In this document: piece by piece, positions 29,802 through 37,944 of the stretch | Position numbering within the stretch: position 1 is the first letter of the stretch | Layout: each line of letters starts with the position of its first letter | NCBI GenBank assembly: GCA_037178855.1 | Contig: JASJZC010000001.1 | Span: 2,852,001-2,916,000 of the forward strand | Length of the DNA: 64,000 bases | Reading direction: 5' to 3' | Source of the DNA: Oscheius sp. JU75 | Taxonomy: Eukaryota > Nematoda > Chromadorea > Rhabditida > Rhabditidae | Notes under the pieces: generated by a model | Database searches by the model: none | What the model saw: only the letters and a program-made list of their open reading frames with translations | Told to the model about the DNA's origin: nothing | Made by a program: the position numbers and the translations under genes

Positions 29802-32397
29802 TTACAGTTTACTCTTCAAGGCGACCGCTTTTTCGACAAGTTGGGCGGCGTCCTGGGCCGATCCCCATCCGAGAGTGAATCCGTTGGATCCGTGGCCGTA
29901 GTGGTTCACAAGCTGGAAACAATTGTCAGGGGAAAGGAGAAAAAACGAACCGAAAACAGTCCACCACTTCGGTTCTTCCTCACGACGGAGTCGACTCGAA
30001 TGCCTGCGGGTCGGAAAGGGCGCAAAGCACACCAGGATCCGATCACGGGAGCCTTCTAAATAGCATTTTTTTTAAAACCACACCTTCATGAGAAAAGGAA
30101 CCTTCATGGCCGGCTGAAGTTCGTAATATCGTCTCAGAATCTCGTCGACTTCGGCCTGATCGTGGTCCCGACGCCAGTCACCGTCTGTCTTCACCGATCC
30201 GACCACGACGACATCGTTTCTGAAAAAAAAAAAGAATGGTGTGTTTGTAGGCTCGGATTCATGGCGACTGTCGTCTGCTACTGCGAATCTTACCTAATTA
30301 CTAATTGTATCGGTAGTTTGCAAACGTACTGAAGTCCAATACAAGTTTCCAAATAAAAGTTCTCCCAATTAGAGTAGCCCTACCGTGAAACTACTTCTCG
30401 AATGGTTCTGTCTCGTTGCCTTCCCAGCGAAGGGAAGGCTGTTCCAAAATCTCTTTCAACCTCTACATGAGAGCAGGGTCGGAAGCATTTGAATACCTCA
30501 AACTTGGGTAATTAAACCGATGATTCTGCCCGTTGTTGAGATATCAGGTGCTGCAAAGAATGAGATAGTATGGAAAAGGCCCGGAGTGTCCAGATCAGAG
30601 ATGGAGAGGAACCGGTGGCTGACTGACAATGGTTTTTAGGCTTCTTTTCTGACACGAAGAGGATTTTGTTAGATAAAAACTGTGCCTCAAGGGGGCTCTA
30701 GCAGTCCAAAGAAGCTATAAAAACCATTTGTGTAAATTCGGATGGGTGGATGAACCATATTCCTCTTTCGTCAGATTGTTTGTAACAGCTTCCGTGCGTC
30801 CCTGACCCTGATTCTCCCTGGCTTTGCCGTTTTATCTCCCCATTCAGACCGCCTGATATCGCAGGACCGAACAGAATCGTCGGTTTAATTACCCAAGTTT
30901 GAGGTATTCAAATGCTTCCGACCCTGCTCTCATGTAGAGGTTGAAAGAAATTTTGGAACAGCCTTCCCTTCGCTGGGAAGGCAACAAAATGTAATCCTAC
31001 ATCTTTTTCAGATTGTCGGTATCCAAAAAAGCTAACTTGGGTATGGTGAAAGTGGAGAAATCTCTGTAGAGGAACTCCTTGTGCCAAGGCGCATCAACCA
31101 GAGCCACAATTCCTCGAACCGGTATCATTGTATTGTCATCGCCGGCCAGCTTTCCGCCATTCAGTCCGGCACAGTTTACGATGACGTCAAAGTTGTTGCC
31201 GAGCTGAAATTTGGTATCTTTTTCCAAAAAGTAGGTTCACCTCTGCCAAATCGTCGACTTTCTTCTGCTCAAAGACAACATTTTCAAGAAGACTTCGAAG
31301 AAACGGCACGTACAGATTCCCTTCGGCTGCGTAGGCAGAATAATGGATGCAGTATCTTTAAAATACTGGCATTTTGCCAAAAAAAAATATGGAGCTTACT
31401 TTGCCGGATTCTCAAACTGCGATTTCATTTCGGCTTCCGAGAGCCAGCGAAAGTTGTAGACGATGTCCGCGTAGGCCCGCTCCTGATTTTTGAGACTCTC
31501 CTCGTGGTCCGACTGAATATGACCAGAAAGTAGCTTCACACCGGTCTCCGAACCGGGACGGTTTCGAGCCAGTTCGGCCAGCCAGTCAAAAGTCGTCTTG
31601 CCATACTTTCTGAAGTATTTTCATTGCACTCTATCAACAAAACACGAGAAACTAGCCTGTTCTTCTCCCAATTGATGTTGTCGATACGAAAGAGACCGGC
31701 CGGACCGTAGCTGCAAGACTTCTCGAAGGGGGTATCGGAGAAAATGGTGATCTGGAAGAATATTAATATGAAATCTAACAAATCTCTGGTACGAAATGTC
31801 TCTATCCTTTTAGCCAAAGGTATTAGGCGTGCTCTCAATGTCTCGAGGAGTTGTTGAGAACTTATTTAATACAATCAGAAATCAAGTAGCCTACATCAAA
31901 AATAAGACAGCCGAAAAAAGAACTTTATCCCCGTTATTGTGCACAAGAACGAAAACTTACACCTTTTGTTGAACGACTGGACTGTAAAATCAGTTTCGCC
32001 ACTAAAACCAACCATGTTTGATCTCCCTGCCATGTTTTTCTGGACAGGTACGTTATTCGGATGCCGGAACATTTTGTCTTTCTGTCAAAACAGAAGTTTG
32101 TCGTTCCCTAACCATGCAAAGTCTGTGATGAGCAGTTCCGGAAGTTTTAGACTGAACTGAATACACTGGCGTGATCACGTTTATTTTGTTACAAAAAGTG
32201 TCATCTTTGGTCGTTATAAGGTAATCTTATGGATTAGGGAATGTTTAGCCAGTTCTACGAAGATAACCTAGCGAAAAACTTGTTAAAATAAAGCAATAGT
32301 TCATAATACTAACTCGTGCAGACGGCAATCTCTTCTGAATAGAAAGAGCAGTCGATATTCCGATCACGCCCTCTCCAACAATCGCAATCCGGGCCAT
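29802..32397 (-). CDS. D-aspartate / D-amino-acid oxidase, peroxisomal
   Basis: The eight exons are 32314-32397, 31657-31751, 31400-31609, 31241-31355, 31037-31203, 30084-30219, about 29951-30052 and 29802-29912. The N terminus has the FAD dinucleotide-binding motif (IAIVGEGVIGIS). Family segments include NCAGLNGGKLAGDD, the strand-turn DVVVVGSVKTDGDW, the arginine in ALRPFRPAGIRVD, and the C-terminal NHYGHGSNGFTLGWG. The protein ends SKL, a type 1 peroxisomal signal. It oxidatively deaminates D-amino acids using FAD. I cannot decide between D-aspartate and neutral D-amino acid specificity. The intron after exon 2 appears to use a GC donor, and that after exon 6 is only 28-31 nt. The 817-nt intron 5 carries two SL1 RNA genes. 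The first AATAAA after the stop is inside the neighbouring transposon (29696-29701, -). Confidence 0.93.
30415..30518 (-). ncRNA. SL1 spliced leader RNA gene, minus-strand copy
   Basis: Minus-strand positions 30518-30497 match the 22-nt nematode SL1 exon (GGTTTAATTACCC ... GTTTGAG). A GT donor follows directly (GTATTC). Further 3' is a U-rich candidate Sm site (GATTTTGGAAC) and then a strong stem-loop (GCCTTCCC / GGGAAGGC) at about 30418-30440. The total of about 104 nt matches known SL RNAs. SL RNA donates the leader exon in trans-splicing. The upstream region shares CCTGATATC and CAGAATC with the plus-strand copy, likely promoter elements. The Sm site differs from the other copy by one base. 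Confidence 0.92.
30540..30870. promoter_or_regulatory. shared upstream region of the divergent SL1 RNA genes
   Basis: Both SL genes are preceded by CCTGATATC (about 31 nt before the plus-strand start and 26 nt before the minus-strand start) and CAGAATC about 10 nt before the start. snRNA-type promoters place a proximal element further upstream, so these repeated words mark likely conserved promoter or RNA 5' sequence but are not proven elements. Confidence 0.45.
30882..30985 (+). ncRNA. SL1 spliced leader RNA gene, plus-strand copy
   Basis: Positions 30882-30903 match the SL1 exon in full, followed by GTATTC as donor. An Sm-like site (AAATTTTGGAAC, 30948-30959) precedes a perfect stem-loop (GCCTTCCC, loop TTCGCT, GGGAAGGC; 30961-30982). 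It is about 97% identical to the inverted copy at 30415-30518, and the two are transcribed away from each other across a 363-bp spacer. The copy is antisense to the host oxidase gene. Confidence 0.93.
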
Positions 32398-33283
32398 TTT
32401 TGCTAAAGAATTTATGCTTTACACGGACTGAAAAAGACTATAAAAGAGGTAGCAACTGCGGCTATAGAACAGAATTTGGGTGCAACTGTCAATGGATGCG
32501 AACTATAACAACAAGTTGTAGCAAATCCAAAATGTTTATCAATAATTACATAGTGTTTGGAGGACAAAGTTGGAGAGGAACAGGAAGAAGGAGGACCGGC
32601 AACTGGAGGAAAGTAGAATGTACACAACTGAATTCAGAGCGAAATGGACACTATCTACAATTTAGTGAAGGCCGTGCGCAGCAGCACACGAGTGATAAGG
32701 TGGCGGGCTTCTTTTTTGGTCAAACATCGTCATCTGAATTGAACTTGAATTTTTTGAGACAAAAAAGAAAACTAACCGTGGAACCACCAGCGAGTCTTGT
32801 TCGGGTTCTTGTTACACGTCCGAATGTACAGGGCGTTGTCTGGCGGCCTTTTCTGGAAGTTACGTCGTTAGAGAGATTTATAGATATTTATCTTGTCAGT
32901 ACTATCTTTATTCCTTCTTTTCCCTGATACGTCCATTATTTTCCATTAGTCTCTGCCAGCATCGAAAGATCGTGCATAAGTAAGGTGACCGGCTGATCTC
33001 TAACAGGATTCCAGGATACTCAGGATATTGACTCAGGTAGAGACTTTACCAACATATTCCCGCTCATATGTTCGTAAGACAAATTCGCATTAAAGCTACC
33101 GTGTTGTCTCAAAGCGACAAAACTGTAGAACTTCGATTGTACGACTTTAAAAGTTTTAAGGAACTTCCAGTTGCTTTTCAAGTTTCTATGAAAAGTTTGC
33201 AAAAAGTTACCTAATTGCACATCTATTACAAGAGTCAAAAACTAGAAATTCCAGTCAGTGATCGTCAGGAACAGCGCCTCGAC
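32398..33283. other. spacer upstream of oxidase gene; unassigned ORF 32400-32927
   Basis: A plus-strand open frame of 175 codons (32400-32927) overlaps the oxidase 5' flank. It has no recognisable domain and odd composition, and I do not consider it a gene. Nothing else is evident. Confidence 0.4.
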
Positions 33284-33631
33284 ATGACCGCAAAGCAGCC
33301 CGCTGTAAATTTCTCTACCTAGTCCCACTAGTCCGCCGAACTTTAGAAGTCCGCCCTGACCAAGACTGGAGAGAAGATAGTCAACCACGTGGCCTTCGAC
33401 AGCAACACGGTCGACCAGAAACCGAAGCCGCCTCCGCAACCAACGTCAACGATGCCGGCCAAGGTCTCGATTCCTCCGCCGACCAGCGGCTTCCAGCTGA
33501 AGGATGAGGTTGAGCTGCTTCGTGGAGGATACAAGAACACCCACGGGGAGCAGGTCAAGACGCAGGGAGATCAGTCTGGAGCTGCTGCTCCGTCAAAGGA
33601 CGAGAAGAAAGGAGACGAGATCAATAACTAG
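33284..33631 (+). CDS. small disordered hydrophilic protein, unidentified
   Basis: Exon 1 is 33284-33304 (MTAKQPA) and exon 2 is 33347-33631, with a 42-nt GTAAAT...TTTAG intron, phase 0. The product of 101 aa is rich in Pro, Lys, Gln, Asp and Glu (DQKPKPPPQPTSTMPAK; PSKDEKKGDEINN), has no Cys or Trp, and is predicted by composition to be unstructured. AATAAA follows 20 bp after the stop at 33652-33657. I know no family with certainty. Codon usage (many CTC, GTC, AAG, GAG) resembles the well-expressed genes nearby. Confidence 0.6.
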
Positions 33632-33989
33632 ACACAGGTCTCAGCAGCGCTAATAAAACTCCCAGCAGGGTCAATCGCTTCTTGTTTTCTCTTGCACACA
33701 AATCTCTACTTCTTCGAGTCTCCTAGCCTACTTCTACTTTCAAAACATATACCTTAATGTATGCAACATCTAGAGATCTCTATCGGACGACAAGCTGTTT
33801 TCTTACAACAAGCTTGTCAATACGGCTTTTTCTATGATTCGAGCGGAACTGTTCCAATTTCAGCATCAAAACTAATTCATGATGCATCAAGAGAAACTTT
33901 CATCCAGATCGCCCCGGATAATTTAGACGTATTCAAAAAGTCAGATCCACCGTCACTACCTCTCGTTAAAGCAAAAATGAGGCAGTCCT
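33632..33989. other. 3' spacer; unassigned short ORF 33761-34003
   Basis: The stretch holds the 3' UTR of the small disordered protein gene. The 80-codon plus-strand ORF here has no family resemblance and overlaps the last UBE2W exon on the other strand. Confidence 0.35.
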
Positions 33990-34526
33990 TTAGCCGAACT
34001 TGAATGTGTATTCAACGGTTGTCTGTTAAACCGAAAAAATAGGTCTTACCCCGAAAAAGATATTAACTGGAAACTAACTTTTTCTTTGGCAGAAGAGAGC
34101 ATCGAGAGAATAGAGAGACAGACGGCTTGGACGGAGAGCGCTGGCGTCCAGTCGTCGCTTAGAATCGAAAGACAGATGTGCCCGTTTGAGTAGATGTGTG
34201 GATGGATGGGGATGTTGTCGCCGACGAATGTCACCTGAACTTCTATTGTTTTAGGCTAAAACACACGTAACCTCGGGTGAATTGAAGGGATACTGACTGC
34301 TAAACCTGAACTGCAAGGCGAATTCCTCGCCTTCATACAGCGTCCCTTTCGCTCCTTTTACTCCTAACTTCCATTCCCTGGCAATTCGAGAATTTAAGCA
34401 AAAATGTCATTATGAATACCGTATATCTCCGTTCGGGAGAATGTTCTCGATGGTTATTCCAGCAGGCGGGTCGGAATAGAGCTGCTGCATTTCTTTGTTC
34501 AATCGCCTCGTACAAGAATCCCCCAT
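33990..34526 (-). CDS. UBE2W: ubiquitin-conjugating enzyme E2 W
   Basis: Exons 34420-34526, 34272-34377, 34079-34234 and 33990-34022 join in phase with introns of 42, 37 and 56 nt. The UBC fold is clear: an N-terminal helix ([18 protein letters not shown]), [20 protein letters not shown], then the active-site Cys in [23 protein letters not shown]2W attaches ubiquitin to the N-terminal amino group of proteins. The last exon gives [11 protein letters not shown], which does not match the conserved basic/aromatic UBE2W tail (rich in NPKKTKWW in vertebrates). Either the tail has diverged or the real last exon lies elsewhere. The domain call itself is firm. Confidence 0.92.
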
Positions 34527-35149
34527 TTTATGGGTTTACTGAAAAATTGGGATTATATTGACGGTAAGCAAACGCAAAACATTGTGTTTTCAGTATTCAG
34601 AGCAAGTCACAGGGTCTGGTATATCCGAGAAAAATGGATCTTCACATTTTTAATCAGGAAAGGTCTCTTAATCGACGTGTTTTCTCAATTTTTATGTGAC
34701 ATAAAGGCCGTTTTGTCTGGGAAGTCCCTCCCAACCGAATAGGAGACTTTCGTCACAGAATTAATGGAAATACACCGGGAGGAATATGCACGAAAATGCG
34801 AAATACTTCGGCTCAAAAACGCATAGAACGGTAGAAAATTTACAAAAACAAACCTATGATTTGATATTCTGACAGCCAGTTGTTCTTGGCTCTGAAACGG
34901 ACTACGACTCCATATAAAAATGATAAACAGATAAGGAAGTTCCACGTATTCAAACCGTTTTTTCTACAAAACTAAAACAGAATGAAACAACCTTTCATTA
35001 CACACAAGCACAGCGGTTAGAATTGATTAGGGGTGCGGGAGACAGAAAATAAGGTAAACAGTACAGGAGGGAGAGAATATGAGATGTGTGTACAGTTAAC
35101 GGAACCCGTTTCAAAATGGGAAATAGAGGTGGAAAAAGACTAGGAGGAA
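34527..35149. other. spacer between UBE2W start and MED7 stop
   Basis: AT-rich, no coding signal beyond unrelated short frames. The MED7 3' UTR and the UBE2W promoter should lie here. Confidence 0.4.
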
Positions 35150-37402
35150 GGCAGCTGCGAAAGGGTGATCTTCATTCGCTCGCGAAGATCCTGGGCCGAG
35201 GGCTTGGCATGAAGACGAACGGGAAAAGCCGGCTGCTCAGAGTCTTCTGACTAAAAATCGTATGTTTAGGAATGTTTTTTGTTGTGAGAAATGGCAGCAC
35301 AGATACGTTACAAATGGCTCAAAAATGTCGCCATCCACCGTGCCTGTAGGAGCTGATTCAGTCACTGAGTCATCTTTTCGATGATATGTCAAGAGTTTGG
35401 ATACTTTGCTAGTAGGACCTCGTTAATACAAAAGGTAGTTTTCTTTTTGCACAGTCATCGCAAAATGGTCGACATAGCCAAAAACTTTCAGACTGGTTGC
35501 AGAGCTTTCGGGGGGAGCTCAAACCTTTAATTTGCTCCCGACTGCTTGGCAAAAGTGGTGAAACACGTAGCAGAGCACGAGTCGTCTAACCATGTACGCC
35601 ACAAAATTATTTCAAAAAACGAGCCTGTGGTTCGACCTTCCTCAAAACGGGCATCTCCATATCATCGTCGTCGTCGGGCGGCGGGACTCGAGACAGCGCC
35701 GACGGTCGTGGCGGTGGTTCCAGCTTGATTTTGCGGTTTGTGATGTCGTAGCGGAGACTCTCAGCCCCTTCTTGTAACGTGTTCCTGGAACTTTCATTTG
35801 GAAAAAAAACACAACAAAAGGACCTGAACTCGACGACATTGTTCTCCAGCTGTTTGACCTGAGCCTCCTGAATGAATCGTAGCTGATCGCGTGCCTGGAC
35901 GGGTCGAAACTCATTGACGAGATGGTGCATGTTGATGAAGATCATCTGGATGTCGTTGATCTTCTCGATGCGTTCCGGATGATCCGGGGACTGGATCAGA
36001 ATGTGGACGAGGTCCAGAAACGCCGCCACTGCACTTCTAAGCTGATTATTAGGGGGTAAGCCTCACAGAATCACCTGTTCAGCTTCTTCATCTCCACCTT
36101 CCAGTCGAATTTGGCCGGATACAGCTGTTTGATACCTTGAGAGGGAAGAGACCTGGAACAGACGGTTCTGGGGCCGATTTGGCAATAATTTCATCCCCAT
36201 AAAAGATTTTTTCATAGTTTATATATATATTAAAAGCCTATATTACATGGTATCAAATTGAAATATTAATGGGTCTCTTGTTCAGAACCATCCACCTCTT
36301 CTTTAGACGCTGCAGAGTTGTATAAGTGACAGGCAGCCTTGTAGAACCAGAAAAGAGCCAGACACGAAATTCCTGTGGTCCAGATACAGCCGCAGGTCAG
36401 ACAGAACGAGGCGATCGGCCAGTATTGAAAGAAGTGTGCGAGGAGACCGGCTTCGGCTCGGATCACGAGGTAAATTTCATCGAAATGGATGAAATGGTCC
36501 TAGGATCGGAGCTCAGAAGATAAAAAACATTGCGTACTTGAAGAATATAGACGATTTTGGCCGGTTTCATTCGTGAATTGTAGCGGAAATCCTTAACGAC
36601 GGTCATCTCAAGGCTGTTCTGGCTCTCCAGCAGCTGATGAATAAATGACTTTTCGGGCAGATAGGATGAGACGACGGTTTGCAGGAGTCGCGATAGCAGA
36701 TTCCTATTCTTCGACAGTCCGGCCCGTTTCCATCTACCGAGGGACACGCCGGTCTCGTCAAAAATACTGATCTCGTTGGAGAAAATGCCGACTCGGGAGG
36801 CGATTTCTTCTTCCGAAAAGTACATCTTCACAGAGAGCTGGTAGTGATTTTCGGGGAAAAGTAGCTCGTAGGCATCTAGACGAGCTGAAGGAAATGGGCA
36901 GCTCCTGTTGGTGAGAAAATAATGAAGAAGATCTGAAGGATATACCGGAAATCGAGGTCGCAGGGAGGATGGACGAGTTCGAGCTGTACTTCTTGATGAA
37001 TTGGCGCGGCGAGAAGAGAAAGTCGGATGAAGAGAGGAATCAAAAGAGTCAGCAAACTAATTGTAGCGGTTTGTAGAAGCAGGAGATAGATCCATGGTTT
37101 TCGTATTCGATCGAGACACTGCTTTAAAAAGTTCCTAGAGCAAACAGTGCAAGAAATACGGCGAGGAAAAAGGAAAAAAAGTAAGGCTCCGCTTCAAGAA
37201 AAGAGTCAAAATTTAAAAATTACCTGATAATTTCGTCGTCCAGCCGATACTCTTCTCCGAAAACCGTGAATTCAGATTGTACAGGCGGTGGTAGAGGCTC
37301 TTTGCTTCCACCGGCCTCATTTGACGACTTTGTATAGAGCTGGGCGAATTCCGGAGGCGTTGGGAAAGGGCTTACAGTCTGAGCAGCATTTGCCGGATTC
37401 AT
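35150..37402 (-). CDS. MED7: Mediator complex subunit 7
   Basis: Exon 1 is 37224-37402 (starts MNPANAAQTVSPFPTPPEF, contains FTVFGEEYRLDDEIIR), exon 2 36075-36152 (GIKQLYPAKFDWKVEMKKLN), exon 3 35824-36036 (FLDLVHILIQSPDHPERIEK; HHLVNEFRPVQARDQLRF), exon 4 from about 35794 downwards (LQEGAESLRYDITNRKIKLEPPP). C-terminal exons near 35300-35390 and 35150-35249 (SEDSEQPAFPVRLH, ending LSQLPSS) are less certain, because one junction phase did not resolve. The order and motifs match MED7: the N-terminal PPPP-rich region with 'MFG...DDLIIR' and the 'HHLINEYRPHQARE' helix. MED7 is in the middle module of Mediator and links regulators to RNA polymerase II. Intron 1 (37223-36153) contains the seipin coding exons on the same strand. 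Confidence 0.88.
36266..37134 (-). CDS. BSCL2: seipin (coding exons without their own start codon)
   Basis: Exons 36946-37134, 36538-36903 and 36266-36499 join in phase and end at TAA 36266-36268. The first exon opens NFLKQCLDRIRKPWIYLL and gives transmembrane segment 1 (LLLQTATISLLTLLIPLFI). The luminal domain includes YELLFPENHYQLSVKMYFSE and GVSLGRWKRAGLSKNRNLL, and segment 2 is PIASFCLTCGCIWTTGISCLALF. Seipin sits in the ER membrane and organises lipid droplet formation. No in-frame ATG precedes segment 1: the frame is closed by a TGA shortly upstream and no ATG occurs between it and the acceptor (TTTGCTCTAG). MED7 exon 1, the only coding exon just upstream, ends in the phase this exon needs. 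Confidence 0.85.
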
Positions 37403-37944
37403 TGTGTCTGAAAAACAGATAAGTTAGTGTTCAAGAAAAACACAATAGTGGAGGGGAAAACAACAAGAAGGCATTTGCAACTGGCTCCGTCGGCCGTAAC
37501 CCCGCTCTGGCAGACTTTTCGTTGTGGGAGAGGACTACAGTTTTCTCTGCGTACTCTCACGCTTTGAATCTCTCGGCTGAAACTCAAAAGCAAAATTTTT
37601 CGTAGCCGCTTTGCATTCTATGACTGTTTGTTATTTAAATTTGATTTAATGACGTGCACTTGTTTGTTTGTTGAATATTTTAACTGTTAAAAATATTAGA
37701 AACAGAAAGAACTTAAGAACTGAAGAGAAGATCATGCTGACCAAAGGAATACTAAGAATTTCCGAGATTTAAATCCCGCACTTTTCAAATACGAGTTCGG
37801 CATCAATCGAAAAAATAAAAATTTTGAGTTATTTCATTTTTTTTTCATTTTCTTTGTCTTCTCTTCCAATTTTAACGCAACTTTGATCATTTCAGGTAGT
37901 TACGAATGGAACATAAAGTTTCCGATAGAATTATTTCCTAAAAT
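37403..37944. promoter_or_regulatory. divergent upstream region of MED7 and SCAF-like genes
   Basis: The MED7 ATG (37402, -) and the SCAF-like ATG (37945, +) are separated by 542 bp. Acceptor-like sequences lie near both starts (CATTTCAG at 37889-37896 on the plus strand, TTTTTCAGACACA just before the MED7 ATG on the minus strand). Either could accept SL1. Confidence 0.45.

Noticed and set aside
30415-30985. Foldback transposon or MITE with 104-bp inverted ends in the oxidase intron
   Set aside because: The arms match the nematode SL1 exon followed by a donor, an Sm-like site and a 3' stem-loop, so two inverted SL RNA genes explain them better than a transposon.
32400-32927. 175-codon plus-strand ORF upstream of the oxidase
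   Set aside because: No recognisable domain and no splice context. Its length is not exceptional for this base composition.
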